Part shown: one piece after another, positions 26,188-34,348 of the stretch
Layout: every line of letters begins with the position of its first letter
How positions within the stretch are numbered: the first letter of the stretch is position 1
Source of the DNA: Chloroflexota bacterium
Lineage (GTDB): Bacteria > Chloroflexota > Anaerolineae > Anaerolineales > UBA4823
NCBI GenBank assembly: GCA_020349245.1
Contig: CP070764.1
Span: 840,926 to 903,156, forward strand
DNA: 62,231 nt
Direction of reading: 5' to 3'
Translations under genes and position numbers: made by a program
Notes under the pieces: model-generated
Told to the model about the DNA's origin: nothing
The model's input: only the letters and a program-made list of their open reading frames with translations
Database searches by the model: none

Positions 26188-27438
26188 ATGCAAGACAATC
26201 AACTCCCTGAAGAGCTCCAGGATTCTTCCGCGGAGCTCTTTCCAACAGAGAAAGCAGAAGGAATTACGGCCCCGGAAGTAGAGAAAGAAACGAAAGCTAC
26301 TGGAGAGAGCCGTTATTTCATGCTATTTGACAGCATCTCTCGGCTTGGCATCGCCGATTCAGTATTACGGATCGGCACTCACATGCTGTTCCTAGCTCTT
26401 GCCTTGCTGGTCGTCTGGGCAATGCGGGCATACTATCTGCGCTCCCAAGAACCGCTCACCTCTCAAAATCCTGCACAGGCGGCAGCATTACCCACCTCAA
26501 CCCCTACCTATGAATTACCGGATCTCCCCCCGCTGCTGACTGACCAAGCCGTTTACAAAGCTGGAATCCCCCGCCTGGCTCAAGTCCATACGACCATCCC
26601 GACCCGGCCCAGAACAGAGGTGACCACATACGTGGTGCAGCCAGGTGATACTGTCTTTGGCATTGCCGAGATGTTTGGATTGAAACCGGAGACGATTCTT
26701 TGGGGTAACTACTTCACTTTGGCCGATAATCCACATGCCTTGGTTGAAGGACAAGAATTAAATATTCTGCCGATGGATGGCACTTATCACAAATGGTCTG
26801 CCGGGGAGGGATTGAATGGTGTTGCTCAAGGCTACAGTGTAACCCCGGAGGATATTATCAATTGGCCGGGGAATAATCTAAATCCGGAAACGATGGGGGA
26901 TTGGTCAAATCCAAATATTGAGCCGGGAACATTCCTGGTTGTCCCTGGAGGCTCGCGCCAGTACGTCACTTGGAGCGCGCCGCGCATCACCCGCCAGAAT
27001 CCCGGCGTTGCCAAGTTTATTGGTCCCGGCGCCTGCGGTACGATCATTGACGGGGCTGTCGGGACAGGGGCTTTCATTTGGCCCAGCAGCGCTCAGTTCC
27101 TGTCAGGATATGATTACTCCCCCGCCACGAATCACTTTGGGATCGATATCGATGGCGATCTTGGGGAACCCATGTGGGCTTCAGACAGCGGCGTGGTTGT
27201 TTACGCAGGCTGGAACAACTTTGGTTACGGGAACATGGTTGTCATTGATCATGGAAATGGTTGGCAGACCGCTTATGCGCACATGCAGGTGATAACCGTT
27301 GGTTGTGGGCAAAGCGTTTTCCAGGGCACACCGATCGGCACGATCGGCAGCACCGGAAAATCTAGCGGACCCCACATCCACTACGAGATGTTGCATGACA
27401 GCTATGGAAAAGTAAATCCCTGGGATTTCCTGCCATAA
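26188..27438 (+). CDS. LysM and M23 peptidase membrane protein
   Basis: The 416-residue protein has an acidic cytoplasmic N-terminus, one transmembrane helix around residues 65-85, a Thr/Pro linker, and a LysM domain (TTYVVQPGDTVFGIAEMFG). A second LysM-like segment (WSAGEGLNGVAQGYSV) follows. The C-terminal M23 (LytM) domain carries the zinc ligands in NHFGIDIDG and HIHYE. This is the usual architecture of peptidoglycan DD-endopeptidases working outside the membrane. The intact HxxxD and HxH motifs predict an active enzyme. It is monocistronic, with a promoter upstream and a terminator downstream. Confidence 0.9.
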   Translation: MQDNQLPEELQDSSAELFPTEKAEGITAPEVEKETKATGESRYFMLFDSISRLGIADSVLRIGTHMLFLALALLVVWAMRAYYLRSQEPLTSQNPAQAAALPTSTPTYELPDLPPLLTDQAVYKAGIPRLAQVHTTIPTRPRTEVTTYVVQPGDTVFGIAEMFGLKPETILWGNYFTLADNPHALVEGQELNILPMDGTYHKWSAGEGLNGVAQGYSVTPEDIINWPGNNLNPETMGDWSNPNIEPGTFLVVPGGSRQYVTWSAPRITRQNPGVAKFIGPGACGTIIDGAVGTGAFIWPSSAQFLSGYDYSPATNHFGIDIDGDLGEPMWASDSGVVVYAGWNNFGYGNMVVIDHGNGWQTAYAHMQVITVGCGQSVFQGTPIGTIGSTGKSSGPHIHYEMLHDSYGKVNPWDFLP

Positions 27439-27465
27439 CCCCTACCACCCAATAATGACTTTCCG

Positions 27466-27503
27466 AACCAGTCCTGGAGAATTCCCGGGCTGGTTTTATT
27501 TTT
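27466..27503 (+). terminator. Rho-independent terminator of the LysM-M23 gene
   Basis: Stem AACCAGTCC / GGGCTGGTT (one G-T pair) with a 12-base loop, followed by TTTTATTTTT. It lies between convergent genes. Confidence 0.8.
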
Positions 27504-27523
27504 GGGAGCTTTTGCGGGGAGGA

Positions 27524-28807
27524 TTATAAGCCTGCAGCAAGAAATGGGATCAATATTTCATCAGATGATAACCCACCATGCCGGCCTAATAAATGGTCCG
27601 GTTTGGCGGACCACCACAGGTAGGCATTTTGTCTGGAAACCAAGATTAAATCTCCCAACCGGTCAAATAACCGCGGGTGAACCTCCCCAGGACCAAATAA
27701 TCCGTATTCAACCGCCAGAGCTGGTTCTATGGTGGAAAATTGTCCAGGCCATGTCCGCTCGATATATTCTCTGATGGCTGCCGTCTGGCCAGGGCGGATG
27801 AACAAATACGCTAAGCGATTTTCACCAGTAGGCATCATGTGCAGGCGGCGGACGAAGTTTGGGTGGTTGCTCAGGTCATAATGAGGGTCAGGTTCTGTTT
27901 TGATCTGACCATGGTCAGCGATCAGGATCAGCAGGGTATCATCTCTGGTATGCGGTTTCAATTGGTTCAGGAACAAGAACTCAAATGAAGAGGAGAAATT
28001 AACCAGCTCGGCGATCGCCCGACTATCATTGGGTCCATAGTGATGAGAGAGATAATCCAATTCTCCCCAATAAATCCAGATATATTTTCTGCTATCCGGC
28101 TCCCTTTCAAGAAGATTGCGTACGTTTACCCATAGATCGGATTGGGTGTGGAAGGGAATAACAGACACATCTCGGAGCAGCATTTGCGATAATCCTGAAT
28201 AAGTGATGCTCCGATGCTGAAATGCATGAACCTGGATCCCATTAGTCGTCAAATGGGTGCCGAGCATTTTTGTTTCTAAGAAATTCTGCGGAACAAATCC
28301 CGCTTTCCGCAAGCTGCCCGCTTCACCTTGGTAGCTCATGGGAGAATGGAGAATGGCATTGATCACCATGCCGTATTCCTTTAACCACATCTCATAACCT
28401 ACAATACCGTGTGCAGCTGCACTGGTTCCAGTCCAAAGGGTGGGGAGCGCGGCGGCTGTTGTGCTTGGCATGATCGAGGTAAGCGGCGCGAGGACGCCCT
28501 GTTCGACCATTCTTGCCCAGACTGGCAAGCTGCCTGCTTTCAGCCAGGTGAGCAGTCGTTCAAGTCCTAGCGCATCAATCAATATCAGGATGACATTTTT
28601 ATAATTTCCCCCAAGTTGTTGGGATATTTGCGCATCCAGTGGCCTTGCCCCAAGTGGAGGAACCCCCAACCACTGACATATGCTCGCAGGGACATTCAAC
28701 AGAGAACGACCCTCATAATCTGGATGGAGGAGACCTTCCCAGAGGTCAATTCCCTTGAGAGAATGTGAGCGCAATCTTGGCAATATTTCTGAGGTCAGGT
28801 CAGGCAT
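27524..28807 (-). CDS. Alkaline-phosphatase-superfamily phosphodiesterase/pyrophosphatase
   Basis: The 427-residue protein matches the type I phosphodiesterase/nucleotide pyrophosphatase family. The first metal Asp is in ILILIDALG (about residue 78). The nucleophile Thr region is PSTTAAALPTLWTGT, followed by AHGIVGYE. Later metal ligands are YWGELDYLSHHYG and LIADHGQIKT. No signal peptide is seen, so it is probably cytoplasmic. Substrates could be nucleotide diphosphates or phosphodiesters. It is transcribed divergently from the solute-binding protein gene at 28933. Confidence 0.85.
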   Translation of the reverse strand: MPDLTSEILPRLRSHSLKGIDLWEGLLHPDYEGRSLLNVPASICQWLGVPPLGARPLDAQISQQLGGNYKNVILILIDALGLERLLTWLKAGSLPVWARMVEQGVLAPLTSIMPSTTAAALPTLWTGTSAAAHGIVGYEMWLKEYGMVINAILHSPMSYQGEAGSLRKAGFVPQNFLETKMLGTHLTTNGIQVHAFQHRSITYSGLSQMLLRDVSVIPFHTQSDLWVNVRNLLEREPDSRKYIWIYWGELDYLSHHYGPNDSRAIAELVNFSSSFEFLFLNQLKPHTRDDTLLILIADHGQIKTEPDPHYDLSNHPNFVRRLHMMPTGENRLAYLFIRPGQTAAIREYIERTWPGQFSTIEPALAVEYGLFGPGEVHPRLFDRLGDLILVSRQNAYLWWSAKPDHLLGRHGGLSSDEILIPFLAAGL

Positions 28808-28841
28808 CGGGGCTCTTTGTCCTTATTGGATGCACCAGCTT

Positions 28842-28850
28842 TGATATAAT
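28842..28850 (+). promoter_or_regulatory. Extended -10 promoter for the 28933 lipoprotein gene
   Basis: TGATATAAT, an extended -10 element, with no clear -35. Its position about 80 bases before the gene fits. The same TGATATAAT sequence occurs at 37817-37825. Confidence 0.5.
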
Positions 28851-28932
28851 CGCAGGGCGATATTGGATCTTCCCTCTTGCGAAGGATATGTCAACCCGGG
28901 AATTCCAAGCGCGAAAAGTTGAGTGGTGACGG

Positions 28933-30450
28933 TTGCTTATTGTGGTCAGAAAAATTCAAACCAGGCATGGGTTAGATTTCCGCGACTATCTTACCTCATT
29001 TAGGGAGTTCACTCCAGGCAGCTCCATCCCTTTGTGGCTGTTAACACTTTTCCTCGCCTTATTGGCTGGCTGCAATGTTCCACCACTACCCACGCTTACA
29101 CCAACAACGCAAGCGCCCGAGGCGACACACACCCCCACCAAGGCGACACCGACCAGCACCACGACCCCGACGGTAACTCCTCAACCAACTTCTGCGATCG
29201 GGGTAAACCCAACCTCATTGGCAGGAATAACCCTTACTTTCTGGCATCCCTGGTCGGGGGATGCCGGTGATGCTATCCAAGCCTCCATCGAGGAATTTAA
29301 TGCCACGAATAATTTTGGAATCCGCGTTGAAAATCAATATCAGGGAAATTTCAATTCTTTATACGAGAGAATCGATGGGATAGAAAATTCATCTGATCTG
29401 CCCAATCTTACTGTCGCAGCAGATTACAAGATTCTCAATTGGATCAGCATTGGGAAACCGGTTACCAGCCTGACCACATATATCCATGATCCGATTTGGG
29501 GATACGGCGAGGATGAGTTCGCTGATTTCTATCCCCATTTTCTTGAACAAAAGAGCAATGGGCAAAACTGGTACGGTTTCCCAGCTGTTCGTTCCGCACC
29601 ATTGATCTATTACAATACGAGTTGGGCTAGAGAATTAGGATTTTCTACACCACCCGCCACACCGGAGGATTTCAAAGAGCAAGCTTGTGCAGCCGCACAA
29701 GCCCTTCGGTCAAATCAGCTGGCCGAGGACGACGGAAGTGGAGGTTGGCTTATCAACACCAGCCCCTCCGCGATATTGAGCTGGATATATGCTTTTGGCG
29801 GCGAAATTCTCCAACCCGAGGGGAATGGATACCGCTTCAACACACCCCAAACCGAAAGAACCTTCCAATTCCTAAAAGATCTATTCGACGAAGGATGCGC
29901 ATGGGAACTGCCCGGATCGCCAGAAGAAATTGAATTCGCCAATCGGAAAGCCTTGTTAATTACTGCTTCCCTGGCAAACCTTGATGACCAGGCAGCAGAA
30001 TTCAATAGAGCAAGCAGCGCTGATGAATGGACGGTCATTGGATTTCCCACGCCACAGGGCAACCCGGTCATCACTATCAACGGGCCTTCCTATGCCATCT
30101 TCGCTGGTAAACCAGAAGAGAATTTAGCGACCTGGTTGCTCATCCAGTGGCTGAGTTCTCCAGAACAACAGGCGAATTTTATTAAAGCCCAGGGAACTTA
30201 TCCCACCCGTAAATCAGTCTCAGGACAACTGGATACTTATGCTCGGGAAAATGTGCAGTGGGCTGTTGCCCAGGGGCTGCTTGACAATGCCCATACCGAG
30301 CCGGGATTAGAATCCTGGGATGTCGTGCGCTGGGTTGTGGCTGATGTGGGTACACAACTTTTTCGCTATTACTTTACCCCTGACCGCATACCCATTACCT
30401 TGGAGCTGATGGATGAGACCGCAGCAGAGCTGCACAATTTTCGGGATTGA
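28933..30450 (+). CDS. Extracellular solute-binding lipoprotein (family 1), second orphan
   Basis: The protein has up to 505 residues. A long positively charged N-terminus leads to a lipobox (ALLAGC, about Cys47), then a Thr/Pro linker to about residue 95. The family 1 sugar-binding domain starts with ITLTFWHPWSGDAGDA and contains a typical FPAVRSAPLIYYNTSW block and GGEILQPEG. The start is uncertain: TTG 28933 and GTG 28942 are candidates, neither with a good ribosome binding site, and the 30 residues before the hydrophobic core are unusually long. No ABC permease is adjacent. Confidence 0.82.
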   Translation: MLIVVRKIQTRHGLDFRDYLTSFREFTPGSSIPLWLLTLFLALLAGCNVPPLPTLTPTTQAPEATHTPTKATPTSTTTPTVTPQPTSAIGVNPTSLAGITLTFWHPWSGDAGDAIQASIEEFNATNNFGIRVENQYQGNFNSLYERIDGIENSSDLPNLTVAADYKILNWISIGKPVTSLTTYIHDPIWGYGEDEFADFYPHFLEQKSNGQNWYGFPAVRSAPLIYYNTSWARELGFSTPPATPEDFKEQACAAAQALRSNQLAEDDGSGGWLINTSPSAILSWIYAFGGEILQPEGNGYRFNTPQTERTFQFLKDLFDEGCAWELPGSPEEIEFANRKALLITASLANLDDQAAEFNRASSADEWTVIGFPTPQGNPVITINGPSYAIFAGKPEENLATWLLIQWLSSPEQQANFIKAQGTYPTRKSVSGQLDTYARENVQWAVAQGLLDNAHTEPGLESWDVVRWVVADVGTQLFRYYFTPDRIPITLELMDETAAELHNFRD

Positions 30451-30522
30451 TTTTCTCGGACAGGACCAGCCATAGTGCCGGACCGAGAACAACAAGCCAA
30501 ACAAGGCTAGGATGAATGCAGG

Positions 30523-30960
30523 ATGAATGAACTTCAAAATGTGACCATTTACACAGACGGGGCATGTGAGCCCAATCCTGGACCGGGTGGTTGGGCAGCT
30601 TTGCTGATATACCGGGACAGAGAAACCACCCTGACCGGATCGGAAAGCGAAACAACCAATAACCGCATGGAACTGACTGCTGCGATCCAGGCGTTTAAAG
30701 CACTCAAAAGACCCAGCCTGGTTGATTTTTATACCGATTCCCAATATGTCAGGCGGGGCATCACCGAGTGGATTCCGAACTGGCGCGTGCGAAATTGGCG
30801 ACGAAAAGGGGGCAAATTAGCGAATGTGGATTTGTGGAAAGCTTTGGATAAAACCATTCAAATACACCAAGTTACCTGGCATTGGGTGCGCGGCCATGCC
30901 GGTGATCGCAATAACCAGCGTGTTGATCAACTTGCCAGGAATTCAATCCCCCGCACATAA
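30523..30960 (+). CDS. rnhA: Ribonuclease HI
   Basis: The 145-residue enzyme cuts RNA in RNA-DNA hybrids during replication and repair. The catalytic set is intact: Asp in IYTDGACEPNPGPGGWA, Glu in NRMELTAA, Asp in FYTDSQYV, and the final Asp in RVDQLAR, with the His loop HWVRGHAGDRNNQ. Length matches bacterial RNase HI. ATG 30523 follows GCAGGATGA. It lies 72 bases after the solute-binding protein gene and may be read through from it. Confidence 0.95.
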   Translation: MNELQNVTIYTDGACEPNPGPGGWAALLIYRDRETTLTGSESETTNNRMELTAAIQAFKALKRPSLVDFYTDSQYVRRGITEWIPNWRVRNWRRKGGKLANVDLWKALDKTIQIHQVTWHWVRGHAGDRNNQRVDQLARNSIPRT

Positions 30961-31091
30961 CAATTTTGCTAGGGGGACTTTTTTCCTATTGATGCTCACC
31001 CAGTTACTTAGGATACTTTAATCGCTTGTCGCAGCAAGATATAGGATAATACTGCGGTTTGCCTTGACTCGAAGAAAGAGAGGTTTTATCG

Positions 31092-31814
31092 GTGCTTTTC
31101 GGTAATATGAAGAATTTCACATTTCGGGCTGGTTTCTTCGTCCTGGTTTTCATCTTGCTGGTTACTGCTCAACCAGTCCAGGCTGAGGATGGCGTACTTG
31201 GCATTCCCCCCAGCCTTCCAGACCCATCCCAACCATCCCTGCAATATGCCGGCTGCGGCGGTCAAATCCCTGCGGTCTACAATCTCGATTTCGAGCAGCA
31301 GGTGATTAACCTGGTTAACCAAGAACGGATCAACCGTGGCTTGGTACCTCTGCAGCTCTCCCAAGGATTAACCTACGCTGCCCGCTACCAGGCTGCAGAC
31401 ATGAGCCAGGACAATTATTTCAGCCATGACACCATGGACAGAGTATGCGGAACCCTGGTTCTGAAATGTGGGCCGTGGGAGCGGATCGCCAATTATTATT
31501 CAGGAGCGATCGGAGAAAACGCTGCCGCTGGATATCATTCCCCAGAAGCCGTAGTCCAGGCCTGGATGAACAGCACCGGGCATAGAAACAATATCCTCAA
31601 CCCTGATACCCGATCAATTGGGGTTGGCTTTTATCAGGGAAGTGGGGATTTTCACTCCTACTGGGTGCAAGATTTTGGTACAGAAATCGATACCAGTGCA
31701 GCTGCAACCCAGATGCAACTTTCCAAGAGTTTAACGACCTCGCTCAGCTCTTATGCTCATAAAGTCTATCTGCCAAACTTGACTCGTTCTGTCACCAATT
31801 CTTGCCAGCAATAG
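31092..31814 (+). CDS. Secreted CAP (SCP/PR1) domain protein
   Basis: The 240-residue protein begins at GTG 31092, which has AGAGAGG eight bases upstream; ATG 31107 lacks a site. A signal peptide (about residues 6-30, ending near VQAED) precedes a CAP domain at about 75-205 with LVNQERINRGLVPL, SHDTMDRVCG, GENAAAGYHSPEAVVQAWMNS (20-residue core) and HRNNILNP, then YWVQDFG. Four cysteines are present, including a pair around the CGxLVLKC segment. The C-terminus is a short unstructured tail. Bacterial CAP proteins are extracellular and mostly uncharacterised. Confidence 0.87.
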   Translation: MLFGNMKNFTFRAGFFVLVFILLVTAQPVQAEDGVLGIPPSLPDPSQPSLQYAGCGGQIPAVYNLDFEQQVINLVNQERINRGLVPLQLSQGLTYAARYQAADMSQDNYFSHDTMDRVCGTLVLKCGPWERIANYYSGAIGENAAAGYHSPEAVVQAWMNSTGHRNNILNPDTRSIGVGFYQGSGDFHSYWVQDFGTEIDTSAAATQMQLSKSLTTSLSSYAHKVYLPNLTRSVTNSCQQ

Positions 31815-32030
31815 CGTTTCTCAAGGTTGATTGGCAATCCTGGCTTCTAATCTTCCCTTCTGGACCTGACAAACTAAATATCTCTTGCTGAAAATTGCCG
31901 CTGTATGCAGGGATATCTCTTCATAACTGAGCTAAACTCCATGTTGGGTAATCCCCAATTGCGAGGGGTAAAAATTCAGAATTTCCCCCATGAGGACACT
32001 TAAATAAGTTTCCACCAGGTGTATAACTTG

Positions 32031-32064
32031 TAAAAAACGAAACATCCCCATTTTGGGGATGTTT
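32031..32064 (-). terminator. Terminator of the tRNA cluster
   Basis: On the minus strand AAACATCCCC, loop AAAAT, GGGGATGTTT, then CGTTTTTTA, directly after tRNA-Cys. The 250 bases between this point and the CAP gene hold only a weak hairpin (about 31965-31989) and no gene that I can see. Confidence 0.88.
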
Positions 32065-32067
32065 TAG

Positions 32068-32138
32068 AGGCGACGACGGGATTTGAACCCGTGATCAGGG
32101 TTTTGCAGACCCTTGCCTTTCCACTTGGCCACGTCGCC
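32068..32138 (-). tRNA. tRNA-Cys (anticodon GCA)
   Basis: 71 bases with a 7-bp acceptor stem GGCGACG/CGTCGCC, anticodon loop CTGCAAA, T loop GGTTCAAATCC, discriminator U. CCA is not encoded. Last of three tRNAs. Confidence 0.97.
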
Positions 32139-32161
32139 AAGGATACCCGAATTTAGATAAA

Positions 32162-32193
32162 GATTGCTGATTGAAGAATACCAATCAGCAATC
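32162..32193 (-). repeat. Hairpin between tRNA-Gly and tRNA-Cys
   Basis: Perfect 12-bp inverted repeat GATTGCTGATTG / CAATCAGCAATC with an 8-base loop. On the minus strand it is followed by TTTATC, so it may partially terminate before tRNA-Cys or serve as a processing site. Confidence 0.7.
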
Positions 32194-32217
32194 GAGATGC
32201 ACTTACTCGTATTCCAG

Positions 32218-32290
<73 letters not shown>

Positions 32291-32319
32291 ATAGGTGGCC
32301 TAACGGTCAGGCCGAGAGG

Positions 32320-32392
32320 TGCCGAGAGCCAGAATCGAACTGGCGACACCGCGATTTTCAGTCGCGTGCTCTACCAACTGAGCTATCTCGGC
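32320..32392 (-). tRNA. tRNA-Phe (anticodon GAA)
   Basis: 73 bases with acceptor stem GCCGAGA/TCTCGGC, D arm TAGCTCAGTTGGTAGAGCA, anticodon loop CTGAAAA, T loop AGTTCGATTCT, discriminator A. First tRNA of the cluster. Confidence 0.97.
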
Positions 32393-32426
32393 CTTGACAT
32401 CCCGCGTCTGTTCCCAGCGCAGCGTA

Positions 32427-32455
32427 ATTTTAACCGCGCCAACAGGGATTGTCAA
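32427..32455 (-). promoter_or_regulatory. Promoter of the tRNA-Phe-Gly-Cys cluster
   Basis: On the minus strand TTGACA (32455-32450), 17-base spacer, TAAAAT (32432-32427), about 28 bases before tRNA-Phe. The -35 box overlaps the last codons of the gene at 32452-33228. Confidence 0.9.
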
Positions 32456-33228
32456 GCAAAGCCCATTTCTAGGTCCCGCATTTCCACCCATGACTCCAGG
32501 CTATTGGCCAGGGTTCCAAATTTCAAGCGCCCAGCCGGCGTCCAGCTGGCATACTGGTTATCGATCCAGATCACCAGACCAAGTTTGCCATTGGGATAGA
32601 CACTCATCTCTTTTAAAACTTGCCCATCAATCAGGAAACACACCCCATCCAAGTGCCATTCGAGCCCATAATGGTGCCATTCTGTAAGGTCCAAGTTGAA
32701 TTCACATGAATCCTGCTTGACATAGCGCCTCAGAAATCCCCGCCACCAGCGAGCCACAGCGGGCAAAAAAAACAAGGGCAACAGGGGTAAACCAAGGAAT
32801 AAGCTTAGCGGCAGATTCTCGGGGGAGCGAAAAACCGCGGCAAGATACCCGTTTCCGGACAGATCATCTCTCAGGGATAAGTAATTTTGCGGTGAAGCAA
32901 CAAAGAACCAGGCTGCATTGGGTAGAACTGGAATGCGTATGCCGCCTCCCCTGATAAATGCCAAACCAAATGGGTCGTTCCAGAAACCAACACCCCAGGT
33001 ACCTGGTGACTCCCTCGCCGACGCACGCATTTCCCATCGCAGACTCAACTCTGGAGACCAAGGAAATTTGTTTCGTGGCAAGCCTAAATAATCATCTACT
33101 TGGGCAAGACGGTATTTACCTGGAGGGCCCGGTGGGATTTGCAATCGCAAACCTGAAGAGCCTTGTGGCAACACCTTACCCCCACCACTGACTCGTTCCT
33201 TTAAACCGGACATGGCACCCGATAACAT
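32452..33228 (-). CDS. Lectin/GH16-like fold protein with internal membrane segment
   Basis: The protein has 258 residues. The start and end look like one concanavalin-A-like (GH16/laminarin-binding) beta-sandwich. The N-terminal half has ELSLRWEMRAS and WGVGFWNDPFG. The C-terminal half has TEWHHYGLEWHLDGVCFLIDG, the pattern of GH16-type folds (split as TEWHHYGLEWH and LDGVCFLIDG). Between them lies a strongly hydrophobic stretch, LPLSLFLGLPLLPLFFLPA (about residues 140-158), followed by RWWRGFLRR. The catalytic ExDxE of GH16 is not seen. A TATAAT box lies only 6 bases before ATG 33228, so the mRNA may be leaderless. I do not recognise a specific family. Confidence 0.6.
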   Translation of the reverse strand: MLSGAMSGLKERVSGGGKVLPQGSSGLRLQIPPGPPGKYRLAQVDDYLGLPRNKFPWSPELSLRWEMRASARESPGTWGVGFWNDPFGLAFIRGGGIRIPVLPNAAWFFVASPQNYLSLRDDLSGNGYLAAVFRSPENLPLSLFLGLPLLPLFFLPAVARWWRGFLRRYVKQDSCEFNLDLTEWHHYGLEWHLDGVCFLIDGQVLKEMSVYPNGKLGLVIWIDNQYASWTPAGRLKFGTLANSLESWVEMRDLEMGFA

Positions 33229-33234
33229 ATGATT

Positions 33235-33265
33235 ATTATACGTGCTCCCTGCAATGATGTATAAT
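33235..33265. promoter_or_regulatory. Divergent -10 boxes
   Basis: TATAAT on the minus strand (33240-33235), 6 bases before ATG 33228, and TATAAT on the plus strand (33260-33265), 26 bases before ATG 33292. Neither has a clear -35 box. Only 63 bases separate the two genes. Confidence 0.45.
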
Positions 33266-33291
33266 CATGTGGCAAGTTTTCAGGAGGTTGA

Positions 33292-33936
33292 ATGGAAATT
33301 ACCTGGCATGGTCTTTCATGTTTCCGGCTAACCGAGAGAGGCATGGCCACTGTGGTTACCGATCCATACGATCATAATGCGATTGGTTCCGAACCGCTGA
33401 AGCTGCGCGGAGAGATCGTCACCATTAGCCATGACGCTCCTGGTCATAATTTTGTCAACGCCGTCAAGGGACGAACCAGGGTCATAACCGGACCTGGGGA
33501 ATTTGAGATTGGCAGCGTGTTTATCACAGGGGTGCAGACAAACAAACGCGGCAAACGCCAAGCAAACGAGGTGCGCAACACCTTGTATGTTTTCGATTAT
33601 GATGGCGTTACCGTTGCCCACTTGGGGGACCTGCAAAGAGTCCCCAGCCAAACAGAGATCGAAGATCTGGGCGGGGTCAATGTTGTACTCGTTCCAGTTG
33701 GTGGCGGCAAAAGCTTGAATGCCTCCAAAGCAGCGGAGATCGTGAGTTTACTGGAGCCGGGGATCGTCATCCCCATGCACTATCAGGTTCCGGATATCAA
33801 TTTGAAATTATCTCCGCTCAACAGGTTTCTCAAAGAGATGGGCGTGGGTAAAGTCGAACCGATAGCCTCTCTCAAGATCAATCGCACCTCGGTACCCAGT
33901 GAAGCTCGGGTTGTCGTGCTAGATCACAAACACTGA
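33292..33936 (+). CDS. Metallo-beta-lactamase-fold protein (Lactamase_B_3 type), motif degenerate
   Basis: The 214-residue protein has the fold's N-terminal strand (WHGLSCFRLTERG) and the late IVIPMHYQ block. The family's usual HxHxDH is replaced by SHDAPGHN, so the standard dizinc site is incomplete. It resembles the UlaG-like branch (a similar protein with an intact motif is at 37111). A strong AGGAGG site precedes ATG 33292. It may be a binding rather than catalytic protein, but that is inference. The next gene starts 19 bases later. Confidence 0.75.
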   Translation: MEITWHGLSCFRLTERGMATVVTDPYDHNAIGSEPLKLRGEIVTISHDAPGHNFVNAVKGRTRVITGPGEFEIGSVFITGVQTNKRGKRQANEVRNTLYVFDYDGVTVAHLGDLQRVPSQTEIEDLGGVNVVLVPVGGGKSLNASKAAEIVSLLEPGIVIPMHYQVPDINLKLSPLNRFLKEMGVGKVEPIASLKINRTSVPSEARVVVLDHKH

Positions 33937-33955
33937 GAATTGCTGGAGCATTATT

Positions 33956-34258
33956 GTGGCTGTTAAGTTAATCATGTCTTGGGACATCCTGCCTGGAAGA
34001 GAACAAGAGTATTTTGAATTTGTAGTTCGTGAATGGGTTCCGGGTATACAGCGGATGGGTTTAGAGCCCACAGATGCCTGGTTCACGATGTACGGCAACC
34101 ATCCCCAGATCATCGCCGGCGCCCAAATCGATGATCGCCAGGACTTGAATAAAGTCCTGGACTCGACTGAATGGCTGGCATTGACAGAACGTCTACTTAA
34201 TTTTGTGACCGATTTTTCATATAAAATTGTCCCCGCACGGAAGGGCTTTCAGATGTAA
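33956..34258 (+). CDS. Small alpha/beta-barrel-like hypothetical protein
   Basis: The 100-residue protein starts at GTG 33956 with GGAG eight bases upstream. Its pattern (KLIMSWDILPGREQEYFEFV, then WFTMYGNHPQIIAGAQI) resembles dimeric ferredoxin-like alpha+beta barrels of the NIPSNAP or antibiotic-monooxygenase type, but no catalytic residue is recognised. It is probably cotranscribed with the metallo-beta-lactamase-fold gene upstream. Confidence 0.6.
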   Translation: MAVKLIMSWDILPGREQEYFEFVVREWVPGIQRMGLEPTDAWFTMYGNHPQIIAGAQIDDRQDLNKVLDSTEWLALTERLLNFVTDFSYKIVPARKGFQM

Positions 34259-34260
34259 GC

Positions 34261-34292
34261 GATAAATTTTGATCACTTGAGCAAAATTTATC
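34261..34292. repeat. Hairpin after the 33956 gene
   Basis: Perfect 11-bp inverted repeat GATAAATTTTG / CAAAATTTATC with a 10-base loop, right after the stop codon. There is no U-run on the plus strand, so it may stabilise a 3' end rather than terminate. Confidence 0.6.
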
Positions 34293-34348
34293 AGGCTTGC
34301 AACAGGCTGCCCTAAGTATTATCTTAGAATTTTAGTAAGAAACCCCAC

